From the NCBI GenBank assembly GCA_936450465.1, contig OW388299.1, positions 41,551,548 to 41,615,547 on the forward strand: a stretch of 64,000 bases of DNA, given 5' to 3'. The notes beneath the pieces are model-generated. The model saw only the letters and a program-made list of their open reading frames with translations. It did no database searches and had not been told where the DNA came from. Position numbers and translations under genes: made by a program. Of the stretch, positions 48,340-59,844 are shown in pieces. Origin of the DNA: Gibbula magus. Lineage: Eukaryota > Mollusca > Gastropoda > Trochida > Trochidae. Within the stretch, counting starts at the first letter, position 1, and each line of letters opens with the position of its first letter.

Positions 48340-48635
48340 AGCGGTCATCATTTCAACTTATCAGTAACATCAAACATGAATGATATTTGGCAGCATGTGT
48401 CCGTACGTACGTATGATGTGGAACTATTTACTGGATCCTTTCTATATATTTTCGATTATACATGAAGATTCACAACAGGGAGAGTAATATTTGCCATTTT
48501 TTCCTTGTCAGCAATATAGGTCAAGAACCATTCAGTCGATGTTCTTCATATTTTACAACATGGTGTGATCTTTACATCATTTTCTGGGTCATAGTGGAAG
48601 TATCTAATTTTTCAGCATGGGCATCTGCATATTAA
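48340..48635 (+). mobile_element. Dispersed element Y, copy 2
   Basis: gtgtccgtacgtacgtatg, gggagagtaat, gtcagcaatatagg, aagaaccattcag, cttcatattttaca and tcatagtggaagt match 13213-13660 in order. Both the GC-rich start and the gcggggg end of copy 1 are missing. Confidence 0.6.
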
Positions 48636-48914
48636 GCTCGTCAGTACGACCTTGACAATATTAACCAACGTTCTCAGTGAGTCTTCAAAATAGTTTTTAC
48701 TTTAAACAGCAACAACAAAACGTTAAGTTGTCAACCTGAATCATGCTCTAATTTCTTATCCCAAAATATGACCTCTTTATTTTCGAAGTAATAATATCCG
48801 ACATGGGATCATGCAATTTTATCGACAATTGCTTGTTTTATATTCATATACTATTATACCTCATTTGGTCGATATAGAAATATTAACCTTTCTGACTATA
48901 TCATCTTTCTTTCG

Positions 48915-49231
48915 GGGGCGGGAAAGTGCAGTGGTTAGCGCATTTAGCTTCGGATCAAGAGCTCTGTTGTTAGAATCAAACCAGGCGCATGGCAACTTTG
49001 TCTACAGTAGAGGCTTTTCTACACGCACGTAAGATGTTGGTGCAATGCTTCACTGAATTAAGCGCAGTGCCATCCATGGTTCGCTACTTTCAACTAATAT
49101 TCGCAGGTTTCACCGCAATGCATAACCACATGGCGTTGTGGCCTTTTTCCCTGCCATAATACTAGCAGCCGTGATTTAAATGAAATACTCTTGAAAGTGG
49201 CCTCAAACCCCAAATCACCTTTCCTCACCTT
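48915..49231 (+). mobile_element. S1 SINE, moderately diverged
   Basis: The head gggggcgggaaagtgcagtg is recognisable, but the B box is mutated (gttagaatcaaacc), so Pol III transcription is doubtful. The body (cataaccacatggcgttgtg, ccataatactagcagccgtg) and tail (tgaaatactcttgaaagtgg then caaaccccaaatcacc) follow. No clean target-site duplication was seen. Confidence 0.88.
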
Positions 49232-49440
49232 TTTCCATTTCTCTTCTATCATTTGCACCACTGGCCTAACTATCACCAAACACATTTGAGATCATTGTAC
49301 ACATTGATAAATGAAGATCATTTGTCGGTACAGTTGAAATAATTCGAAGATTTCCAAAAGAAATCCAAATTAAAGGATCTTGTATTATGATATTAAAAAA
49401 ACCGCAAAAAACGATTTGTTGAATGCAGCATTATGTGTAC

Positions 49441-50518
49441 ATATACTCATGGTAAAAATGGTTCACACCCCCTAATAGTTATAGAAATGAAATGTTATAT
49501 AAACAACGTAAGGTATCAGTTTCGATTATTTTTTTGGTCAAACATGTTACTACTGGATGTCTTTTCGTGAAAAGTGTCATTGAGCATTTGCTTTTTCTCC
49601 ACTTGTACTTTAAAATACCAAAGAAAGAGGAATTATAAAGAAAAATTAAATTAATTAAAAAAAGGTCATTCCTTGTGTCTTGAGATCTTGTCATTGGTAC
49701 ATTGTTACCGTGTTTGAGGGTTCTCATTTCGGTCATAATAAATAAGTAAAAGTAGTAAAAATGATATAAACCCAATACCAAAAGAAACTTTGCACCCATC
49801 TTCTTGTCTTAATAAATCACATAATAGGCAACGATTGGATTTCGGTTTTTAAGTATTGTATTAATTATTCAATTTTACATTCGATGTATGACAATATTCA
49901 TTTCAAAAGTTTATTTAAATAAAAAGTTTGGACGCATCAACATACGAGGGGTATCAAAATGTGTTTGATCAATTCGTCTGTGATTCGGTGGTGGTCTCGT
50001 ACTCGGTGGTCTTTGAAAATGGGTAATATCAACGGACTTTTAACATCAGAAACTGTTTCAGTAGTGCGTTAGTCGCTTAACATGTGTGTCTTGTCAAAAT
50101 TAAAAGTTTAATTCTTTATTTTTTTTAAAATTTCATTTTTTGTAAAAAAATTAAAAACTTCTGAACAAAATATTTGACTGATGACAATACGCCATTACTT
50201 TTCAGTTTTAGTGTACGATGTCCAAAACTTTATAAATAACTTTATATAATAATTAAAATATTTGTAATTGAAAAACATACATATGATAAAATCAACTGAG
50301 ATGCAAAGTTTCTTTTGGTATTGGGTGTACACCCAAAATCTCAAGTCTCATTCGCCCGAAATACATACATGGCAAGTATTTTATAATTGACATCATGTGT
50401 TTGTGCCATTTAATTTTAAAATTACCAAAATATCGAACAATATTAATTGTCCACACATTTAATTTGAAAACATCCATTTTCTATTTAGGGGTGTCGACCA
50501 TTTTTACTATGAGTATAT
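49441..50518. repeat. Nested inverted repeats, about 1.1 kb
   Basis: The outer arms atatactcatggtaaaaatg (49441) and catttttactatgagtatat (ending 50518) are inverted, extending to cacccc/ggggtg. Inner arms acccaataccaaaagaaact (49770) and agtttcttttggtattgggt (50308) are also inverted. The sequence between each arm pair does not match. The inner arms contain ccaaaagaaac, also in the Tc1-like terminus at 37332, so decayed Tc1-type ends are possible. Confidence 0.6.
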
Positions 50519-50844
50519 CTTGATTAAGAGATACCGAAACAAGAGACCCATTCTATCATTAACTGTAATACTCCTAAATAAATCCTTCAAACTTTACTTC
50601 ATACAGAGAACACATTCTGCTGGACTAAGACACTTTAAAAACACAAAGGTTACACAACTCAGCGAGAATCCTATATCATATGTTTGACTTTACAGGTTAA
50701 ACGAATTCCTTTTGATCATTTCTATTGCAGAATTAATACATAAGCTGTAGAATTACCTGGTAATGATAAAAACAATATCCTTTATAACATGGCTTTTCAA
50801 GGATAAAACAGTTTGTAAATCTAATTTATTTCAACACAAATTGC

Positions 50845-51135
50845 CCCAAAATAACATCTTGATTTCAGATAGTTTTAAAAAGTTTCCAAAAGTCTAATAT
50901 AAACATGGTGGCTTTGAACAAACCATTACTTATGACCTTTGCTTCCTTTGTTGGTTCTCACCATGAATGATCTCCAGGAAATAGACGCTTTATGTGCAAG
51001 AGTCAGACCAAGGCCATCCTACCAAGACACATTCATCAGTCTGCTGCTATCTTGAAACAGTTTCCATTTGATTGGCAATTAACTTGATATCAGTGCTTCC
51101 TGTATGTCAGTATATGTAACAGAACTGTGCATCGT
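50845..51135 (-). repeat. Dispersed repeat X, copy on minus strand
   Basis: The complement matches 59845-60143 nearly throughout: gttaattgccaatcaaatgg, actgtttcaagatagcagca, taaagcgtctatttcctgga, gcaaaggtcataagtaatgg and aaatcaagatg. No terminal repeats, tail or coding frame are seen, so the class is unknown. Confidence 0.75.
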
Positions 51136-52404
51136 TTGTCTGGGTATCAATTTTAAGTGAATCTGTCATTTCTCTGTTCCAATTCGACTTAAGCGTAAGC
51201 TTACAATTTAACTCTTTTAGGTTATGTATCATAATACGTAACTTCATTATTCATATGGTAGAACGTATTTTTACTATTTAAACAATATTGCACAAGTGCA
51301 CATATCACTTCACGTGCAAGTCAGTGTCTTAGATTTGTTCATTGCAATTTGCCTCAAAACTTCTGACATAACCAAATGTGCTGGATTTAAAATACCTTTG
51401 AATTTTGAGATTGGTCAAACTGTAAAGTGTTCGTAGTTGCCTAATTTGGATGTGCAATTTTGTCTGTTTCAGATCAAAGCAAATGAAAGCCAGATCTAAT
51501 CCATGGTAAATATCTGTCTAATTGATTGCTATCCAGTATAATCTTGGAGATAAAATTATTACATTCACAAGCGTGCCAAAATACTTAAATTACGAAACTC
51601 GTGAAAATTTATGTATAACCTACATACAACTTCGTAAAGGTGTATCATAACAAGCTATTATGACACACCATAACACTTTCAAGTAATCATTACAATAGTA
51701 AGCCTCACACACAACTTCTGACGTCAATGGTGCACTGTGTATGTCATTCTTTGTGTTCTGAAAACATTTTGTATAACAGTTCAAATGTCTGAACTTTTCA
51801 TTTACATTACTTTCTCATATTAACTATTTGTTAATACCAGACCGCGTTACCAAATTTGGTTTTGAAACAATGTCTTACAAGGGGAAATGTTGGTCAAGCT
51901 TGGATAATACTGTTTAGAAGAAAACAAATTTGAAATTCTGAGATGTAACCTGACAATGTCTTTCAACCCACACCAACATATTGCAAACTTTTGTAACATG
52001 GCTTGACAAATGTACAACCGCAAAAATAGATCGTTGAATATTGAATATTGTCTGCGGACATTGATCGTTCTAGACGAGATTGATAAAAATCAGTTAAAAT
52101 AACTACTACATGGTTTCTATACATTTCATTCATATATTTCCTTCTATCGATATAAGGCTGCATGGCGATGTCGTTCTATTTATCACATATTTCATACGAT
52201 ATCAATGAATGTTGATAACTTCAAAACGAATGTGTTCATGTGAAATCCTGAAAGCACTATGTTTAACTGTTGATTCTCCTCTGTCAAAGTTCACAACGTA
52301 TGAGAAGATATGAAAATATCATTATTTATTACTCGCTATTTCAAGATATCGCAGTTTAATAAACCTACAATGTTATTACACATTGTGTAATAATATCGCA
52401 TGCT
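51136..52404. other. Anonymous AT-rich DNA
   Basis: Nothing was recognised apart from a short inverted ttattacacattgtgtaata near 52372-52393. Confidence 0.5.
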
Positions 52405-52470
52405 GTCGATTGACGTGACGTCATAATGGCATAAATATGACGTCACAATATTAACGCTGCTGTCGCAATG
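52405..52470. other. Paired perfect tgacgtca palindromes
   Basis: tgacgtca at 52416-52423 and again at 52438-52445 flank taatggcataaata. The whole block resembles 27190-27252. Each box is the consensus CREB/ATF site, but in this setting a repeat origin is more likely than a regulatory role. Confidence 0.5.
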
Positions 52471-53034
52471 GACTGTATGAATTAGGTGACATTTAAGTCA
52501 GTGAGTAATAAATTAAAAAAAAACTAAAGTCGGTTCTGTTTAATGACATATTTATGAAACTCGTGAGATTGTGTTTGTATTTAACTCGCTTTCACTCGTT
52601 TAATACAAACCAATAAATGTGATTTAGATGTCCAGAAGAAGTTGAAAGTAAACTTTTACGTTTGTGACTAGACAACAAGTTTGTATGCTTTACATCATAA
52701 CCCCTAAACGATGAAAATACTGTTATTGAGTAAGTTTAAGTGTGAAAATTATGAAATATATTTTTCTAGCCATTAAAGATCTTTTCTTGTAATTTACCTT
52801 AGTGAAAACGAGTTTACTGTGTTTTCAAATGACTTAATAGTATTTAGGAACACAGACGATTATTTATGTGAACATTTTCGCTTGAAAATGAAAACGTTTA
52901 ATTTTTGTGTCTATCACCCAAACGCATTATCACTCAAATGTAGCAAAATTCAAGCAGTATTTGCATGAACTGAATGCTTCTACAGGGTATAAAAGGTGCC
53001 AACTTTGCATTATATGGCACACATGTACGAAATC

Positions 53035-53489
53035 ATGCCGCGATTGACCAGTGGAGAAAGAGAAAAAGCACTGGGGATGTTGCACTTTGGGTCGACCAAC
53101 AACGATGTTGCCAATGCCTTTGGATCTCACCGTATGACCATCATTAGGCCTTTCATGCCTATCAGGCCTATCAGCGGTGACTCCGGAGTCGTATAATGAT
53201 CATACAGTGACATCCAAAGACATTGGCAACATCAATATTGGTCGACCCAAGCTGCAACATCACCAGAGCTCTTTCTCTCTCTCTACCAGCCTGGTCGAAA
53301 ACCGGACAATTTAAAACTTTTAAACAAGCTGCACACAATATGAATCCATCAGGATTTTTAAACTTGATAATAGCATAAAGCTACGTTATTCAGCTTCCTT
53401 TTGAATCATTCATTTCTCAAATAGCTTTGATACTTAAACAGTTATTTAAAAAAAGAAATGAGGTAACGTTTCTTTTGGCGTTTAGTGTA
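53035..53489 (+). mobile_element. Tc1-like remnant with an inverted transposase start and one terminus
   Basis: The frame from 53035 reads MPRLTSGEREKALGMLHFGS then NNDVANAFGSHRMTIIR, which fits the first helix-turn-helix of Tc1-like transposases (M-P-R-L-T start, G-M-L, V-A..FG.H..TI.R). At about 53191-53296 the same ~100 bases occur inverted, forming a palindrome around a 40-base spacer. A terminus gtttcttttggcgtttagtg and TA ends the remnant at 53489 and resembles the one at 37332. The DDE domain and left terminus are missing. Confidence 0.7.
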
Positions 53490-55384
53490 AATATGTTATT
53501 AAACGGGACGTCGTTTAGTATTCTCTATTTATACATACATTTACATAGCTCACTTCAACGTCATGTCCAATTAGGAATTGTCTGGAAATATGTGTTGTCT
53601 GCACAAGCTCAGTATCAAGATAGTATATAATGGTGTGAAGCGGCTTGGCAGTTAAAGGAGAGGCCAGAGTAATCATTGAACATGTTTTCTGTCTTAGTTT
53701 CTTTTATCTTTCATTTTCTTAGCTGATAACATAACTTGTCCATTACCCACTAATATACATAACTCTGGAGCCAGTTATATTGTAGTTGATGTCTGCTTCA
53801 AGATCCTTGGAGAACATGACTGTGCTTTAGGGAAAGTAAGCGGAGTAAACTTCTAGAGTCATTTCTTTTTTTATGATTGTTGGTTTGACAACAATAAATA
53901 ACTTGACTAACTTTACTGGTATGAGAGCAATTAATAGGTCTCATTCAGTGCTTTAAAGAAGTTGACTATCCATAGAAATTGTTCACATTCTGAAGCCACG
54001 GTATAACGACGTAAGATTGTGCTGTCATCATCCCTGAGGGGTGAAGAGTTTTATGGTTATGAATATACACTATTATTTTACACTAAACAATAATGACCAA
54101 GAGTCTTATTTAGGTCAGAAATAAGTGGTCATGAATGGAGTATGGGACAAAGGAATCTTTGGACACACTACACTGAAATGTTGTTTAACCAAATCCTTTC
54201 TTTACTCAATTTAAGAAAACGTTTTGGTGGGATTCGAAAACCAGGCCTTAAATTTAAAGGCAACATTATCATTATTGTCGTTAGCGATTTACGCATTCTG
54301 AAACATCTTCTTTTTTATAGGGTTACTATCTACTCATACCCTACATGAATATTCATCTTGGGCTCTGATAATTTACTGAAATTCAAATTCCCAGACACCT
54401 GCCAGGATAATTAAGAAGGCAAGGTAGGTAGTTTCATAGATGAATCCATGGTTTGAGTAGAGATTTATCAGAACGTTTACCCTCGAGATGATAGATATTG
54501 ACGTTTAAGGATTTCAATAAAACACAAATTTCACAGCCAATTTGACATTTGTTGAAATGGTGTTTTGAAAGCGGGCTCAATTTATAAGAATTTACTTATT
54601 TGACACCAAATTGTCCAAAGCCACTGAATAACTCGGTTGGATACCATCGCACGCCTCTTAGAGCAAGTTTAGTTGTCATTTAGTTGAGGAAATGATTGAT
54701 ATTTCCTGTAGTCTATGTGTCCATTGTTTTAAATAATGTTTTACAGGTTAATTTCCAATCCAATTCCTAATAAAGGTAGGGGAGTGATTCTAATTGTGTG
54801 AATCATTTTGTATGTTTTATAATTACTATTAATTTGCTCAATTGTTCGATTTAAATGAAAACATCTCAAGCAATGTATTTTCTAATGAAGAGTTATTAAA
54901 TAATCGAATTTAATGAGTATGTTATGTTGGTGTAGAATGTGTCGGCTAATTGTTTTGTTTGTATTTAAATTAAGTATGAATTGACTATGAAAATATGAAA
55001 TCTAAAAATATTATATAAAACTTGTGTTGTGTAGTGTGTGGACCACTGTACATTGCCTTGAAAGTTCTTGTTCTGCTTCATATTGATACTGAAATAGCTT
55101 TTTCAACAAACACTGACTAAACAATAACAGTAGACATTTGACATGATGCATTTAAAAAAATTAAATATTGCTTTTAACACTCGCTGACATTGTTCAACAA
55201 ATGCCCTTGCGACTTGTATGACCCAGGTCGCATATTTCTACAAAAAAATACCACATATAGCTAGTTTGTGTTTGGCACCAAACCTCTTTAATCATTTTCT
55301 CAAATTACAACATGTCTAATACTGATTTGTTTCTGTATCTAACATGACTAGTAGCTAACATTTTCGTATCTTATAACCTAACTG
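53490..55384. other. Anonymous AT-rich DNA
   Basis: No repeat or coding signal was recognised. Frames of up to 68 codons lack motifs. Confidence 0.5.
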
Positions 55385-55940
55385 AAACGATAGTTGATAG
55401 TTGGTCTTTTAAATCTCGCACTAGCTTTCTTAAAGTTTAATTGTCATTCTACTCACTCCCATCTACGTCCTGTTGAATTAGAACGCATGATCGATGAACA
55501 TGGACTTCAATTCTGAGTATTATGTCACAGAAGGAACATCAAAGACAATCAAATGTCACATCTCAGTATAAGATGTGTGGTTATACAACTCTGACGCAGG
55601 CATGGTCTTTGAACTAAGCCTTCAGCAAACATCCACTTACCAGAGAAGATCTGCCTGTAAGCAAAATTTGCCGGTTTTCTTCCTTGATCTTAACTGATCC
55701 GCCATGATAGTAGCAGATTATTCAGCGTCATCTTGCATGGTGGCGAACACGTGATATATTAGTGGTGCATGTATAATGTCAAGTTATGTGGATGTTTCAA
55801 GATCACTTTCACAGGCCAGCCCATGACACGAGAATTTACAAATGAATACATACTTTGCTCAATAAAAACTTATAATCGGTACCCATTGTTGGTTAATGTT
55901 GACAAATCCGATGTTGTTCCGCAACATTAGACAGTGTAAA

Positions 55941-56183
55941 GCCAGGGACTCGGCAACTTTGCTGTAAAGAACTGTTCTACGAGATGCAGGGTTTGGATGC
56001 AATGCTATGCTATTTCATCTCAGTACCATCCAGTTCGCCATTTCGAGCCGATGCTCACAGGTTTCACTACAATACATAGCCCCCATGGCATTGCGGGCGT
56101 CCTCCCTGCAACACTACTTGCAGCAATGATGTGAGTGAAATACTCTTGGAAGCCGCGTTAAACTAAAAATCACCTCACCACAC
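55941..56183 (+). mobile_element. Head-less S1 SINE, duplicated with the segment
   Basis: It starts gccagggactcggcaacttt, just after the B box, then follows the S1 body (caggtttcactacaatacat, gcattgcgggcgtcc) and tail (aagccgcgttaaact then cacctcaccacacc). It is diverged and shared with 61236-61480, so it predates the duplication. Confidence 0.85.
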
Positions 56184-56249
56184 CGGTAGCAAAATCATTT
56201 CGTGTATTAAGTTGATAACCAGAATTTCAGCTAACTGCCACCCATGACA

Positions 56250-56325
56250 TTGTTTATTATGGTTGCCATGGTGACTATGTATTGTAGTGAAACCTGGTGA
56301 ACGTGGCGAACCATGGGTTGTATAT
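56250..56325 (-). mobile_element. S1 SINE body fragment, inverted
   Basis: The plus strand gttgccatggtgactatgta, tgtagtgaaacctggtgaac and gcgaaccatgggttgta matches the complement of the S1 body. It lies opposite to the SINE just upstream, and a shorter version is at 61560-61612 in copy B. Confidence 0.6.
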
Positions 56326-56697
56326 CCCACGAACAACAGACAATGAAAGTGACATTTCTAAAGATCGTTTAATATAAATGACTTCAAACCATATACATGT
56401 AACAGACAGACCTGGATTTTCGCAAGTAACAAATTAACTGAATGCAAAAACACAACAGATTAATTCGTAGTCTTCACAATATAACATCTTGGCTCGAGAG
56501 ATGAAACTAAAACCCTCCGAAATTGGTATCCGGTTATATATGTGGATCACAAGAAACTGCTGTTTATGTTTCTTCAATGAGCAATAACATAAACGATGTA
56601 ATGCTGCAATCTGGTCCGGTTAAGGGCGTGTTATGACAGGGACCTCAAATTACTTACCGGACATGCCCTTTGCATAATGTTACTACTTCACCGTTGT

Positions 56698-57213
56698 CAA
56701 GCAATAATTCATCAATTGACATAATTCCATCCAGTGTTTTATTGTATTACAAATCCTGATTTCGTATGTGGTACATCAATCTTCAACCATGATGTAAAGT
56801 CTAAGCATTACACATTCTGTACAATACCTCATCATAATGACTTACATTACATAACACACGTCAGCTGTCAACTGCATTTTAGAACTTGGTAAAGAAGTTA
56901 TAACTCCAACTCATTTAAGCAGCTAATTCATGTATGGTAATTTGAGGCTTATCTCAAAGCAATACATCGTCAATTGACATAATTCCATCCAGTGTTTAAT
57001 GGTATTACAAATCCGGATTTCGTACTTGTTACCATATATCTTCAACCATGATGTAAAGTCTAACGCATTACACATTTTGTACAATACTTTTCATAATGCC
57101 TTAAATTACATAACACACGTCAGCTATCAACTGCATTTTAGAACTTGGTAAAGAGATTATTACTCCAACTCATATAAGCAACTAATGTATGCTATTTTGA
57201 GGCTTATCTTGCA
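56698..57213. repeat. 258-bp tandem duplication private to copy A
   Basis: caattgacataattccatcc occurs at 56713 and 56971, and both units run through ttcaaccatgatgtaaagtc, taacacacgtcagct.tcaac and aacttggtaaag.. to gaggcttatct. Copy B has a single unit (about 62010-62262). So the unit was gained in A or lost in B after duplication. Confidence 0.9.
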
Positions 57214-57646
57214 CTTCATCTGACATAAACATGGACTGCTACGGATCAGTTTAAATGACGTTTCTTCCTGAACACGATAAAGCAATTAAACAAACATCAG
57301 GACAGAGCACTTTGGGAGAATCTGCTTTATAAGGGTCAATATCACATATCATTGGTCAAACAAAATACTCAGGGGACAGCTTCATATTTGCCCCTTTCCT
57401 CCTGTGAACAATGGTCTATTTGAGCGGTAAGAACGATATATAGTGAGCAACCTTCCATTTGGCTCTATGAAATTATTTAAGGTTGAAGGTTTAATGGTTT
57501 TCACAACAATCAGATGGTCGATGAGTTTTTAAAATGTCCACGAAAGGAAAAGTCTGCAAACATGAATCTCTACGATCTATGATGCGTGTGTATGGTTATT
57601 CAATATTGAACATGGGGCGCGTTTATTACGTGTTCATGGCAATGTT

Positions 57647-57869
57647 CAACTTCCAAACGCAAGGCATAACTCTCGCCAGTCTGCATTACTGGCTGATTTA
57701 AGCCTTGCGGTATTTCCCCCGCTTTGTTGTGCCTAGATAGTGAATCGCTGCACCAGAAATGCATAGCGGGCCTGGATTTCTAAGCACAGATTTCTTAAGG
57801 AAATACTGCAAGGCCTAAATCAGCCAGTAATGGAGACTGGCAAGAGTTATGCCTTGCATTGGGAAGTTG
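57647..57869. mobile_element. Long-TIR MITE family 3, copy 2, with 9-bp TSD and known empty site
   Basis: The arms begin caacttccaaacgcaaggca and end tgccttgcattgggaagttg. The 9-mer ggcaatgtt lies on both sides (57638-57646 and 57870-57878). The partner site in copy B reads catggcaatgttaatg (62691-62706) with no element, showing the pre-insertion state. A 9-bp duplication points to a Mutator-type enzyme, by inference. It is inverted relative to 29641-29856. Confidence 0.9.
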
Positions 57870-58249
57870 GGCAATGTTTTCAAACTTTTTATGTGGTTTT
57901 CAAAAGGTTGAAGACAAAACTTTTGACAATTATAGGGTTTGTTAACAAAAAGGCTTGTAAGATTGCTCAAGAAGATGTGACCACCAATATTTGCAGCTAT
58001 GGTGATGTCGGCTGCTGACACTGTGGATGTGAGTACATATACCACACGGATCTTGTAGGAGTACAAGAATTTATGCTATTGCACATTCTTATAGTGTGAA
58101 CCGAAATACATAATGGTATAGCTGCTTTAAAATTATAAATATATTCATGGTAAGCTTTCTGAACAATTGCAAATTTTGTACTGAAAATTACAAGAGTGGA
58201 TAACACTGTATGGCGTGCCAAACCATTGATAATAAGATGAGATACAGAA

Positions 58250-58386
58250 TATAGATGACATTCAAACTGTTGAGAGATATGTTTTATTCTGACTGATTTG
58301 GTTGTGAAAAGGTCGACTCTATTAGCAGATGCTTCTTCACTATTTATTTTGTTATCAGCCATATTGTCTCATACTTGATATTCAAC
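58250..58386. other. 137-bp island identical in both tandem copies
   Basis: Positions 58250-58386 and 63034-63170 match at every base, while the flanks on both sides carry frequent differences. On the minus strand a frame begins MADNKINSEEASANRVDLFT. A diverged relative occurs near 48020-48080. Whether it is an exon, a regulatory element or a gene-conversion tract cannot be told from the sequence alone. Confidence 0.75.
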
Positions 58387-58523
58387 TAAAACATGACTGT
58401 GGGTAGTTGATTTAACCTTAATGGTTATATGAGCTGCATGAATCATTTGGAAAACAAATATGTACGCGAAACAGTGTCTACTTATTCTCGATAGAATTAT
58501 CAATAAACTTGGTATATTTAGAG

Positions 58524-58779
58524 TCCCGCCAGGGGCACGGCAACTTTATCTGCAGTAGAGAACTGTTCTACACGCAGTAAGGTTTCGGTGCAATGCTACA
58601 CTGAATTTCAGAGTAGTACCACCCATGGTTCGCTAGTTCCAGCCGTTGCTCGCAGGTTTCACCGCAATGCATAGCCACATGGCGTTGCGGGCTTTCTCTC
58701 TGCCATAATACTAGCAGCCGCGATATAAGTGAAATACTCTTGAAAGCGGCGTTAAACCCCAACTCACTCACTCACTCAC
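58524..58779 (+). mobile_element. Young 5'-truncated S1 SINE with 11-bp TSD and known empty site
   Basis: It starts tcccgccaggggcacggcaa, inside the B box, and is otherwise close to the reference at 29224-29545. It ends gcggcgttaaaccccaactc with CACT units. The 11-mer tatatttagag lies at 58513-58523 and 58780-58790. Copy B has only ggtataaagagagtataacc (63295-63314). Without its A box it has no complete Pol III promoter of its own. Confidence 0.95.
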
Positions 58780-59532
58780 TATATTTAGAGTATAACCCGA
58801 GAAAGTGTGTCATATAACTGTTTTGTAATGGCCCAGCGAGAGCGAGTGTTGTCACCATATTTTCATGAGTTTCGTTAAAGTCACACATGTATGACACAAT
58901 TTTGAGTGTTATCATGACTTATCATATATCCAGTTACATCTGAATCGTGTGCAAATAACCAGAAAACGGCCCACTTTTCTTGTGACGACATGCTAAATTG
59001 ACTTAAGGAACATTGACTACGAAATATGGGAACTCGCTGAAACAATTGTGAGAACGAAAACGGGACATGTGCGCATGTTCTCATGTAGATAATATTCCCT
59101 CATTTATTTTCAACCAGATGGATAATAAAAGTTGAATGCAAATGAAGACTATACGTATTTGGTATTGTATTATGTGTTTTAACGACTCGTTCACTTGCGA
59201 AAGAGAATAAGCAGCTAAACATAGAACTTTAGGATTTCTCGTGTACCATATTCCCTTGAGGCTTACATCATGTACTGTTATAGTTGGAAATGCGTGACGA
59301 AGAGTACACTGACACAAAGCCTTATATTGATAGAAGAAAAGAATTGATAGAAATCCATACAAAACATGGAGTAGTTATTGATTGTCCTCATTTACGAGTG
59401 TTAAGAACGATCGAAATCCCTGGACTTTATTCAGTTTGATTTTACGTGGATTGTGATTTAAAGATAAATATTTACGGTTGTATGTTTTCAAACCATATAC
59501 AAAATGCCATGTGTTGGTGTGGAGATACATAA

Positions 59533-59844
59533 TTGTTACATCAGAGTAGGTAGGTAAATACGCAAATAAAGAGAAAACGTTTTTTTCAGTTTAACCCACT
59601 AAATCGCATGTCTTCTAACAAATTAAAAGGTTCTTGAAAACTCGTTTGTGAGGCTTCTGCAATCGGCGCGGTTGTTGGTCAACTGCCAATGAAACTATAT
59701 GTGACACTGATTTGCACTAGGCACAAGTTCTATCATTTGGAGAATGAAGTGACTGATTATGGTACATAATCTGAAATAGTTACAATGTTAGGCTTCAGTC
59801 ATAATTGCAGCATAGCAATGCACAAATTCACTAAATATCGATAC
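59533..59844. other. Spacer between the tandem copies
   Basis: This is AT-rich with nothing recognised. It may still belong to copy A, because its partner would lie beyond the window edge. Confidence 0.4.

Larger units (their letters stand above)
55385..59532 (+). repeat. Tandem segmental duplication 2, copy A
   Basis: It begins gaaacgatagttgatagttg and aligns in order with 60724-64000 at high identity by eye. Its end is at least at 59532, where the window stops the partner. Relative to copy B it has a second 258-bp unit (56698-57213), a MITE (57647-57869) and a SINE (58524-58779). The copies are about 5.3 kb apart, head to tail. No intact gene was recognised. Confidence 0.92.

Noticed and set aside
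58568..58771. Frame MSELGFNAAFKSISLISRLL on the minus strand
   Set aside because: This is the reverse reading of an S1 SINE and occurs in almost the same form at 23.7 and 49.2 kb.
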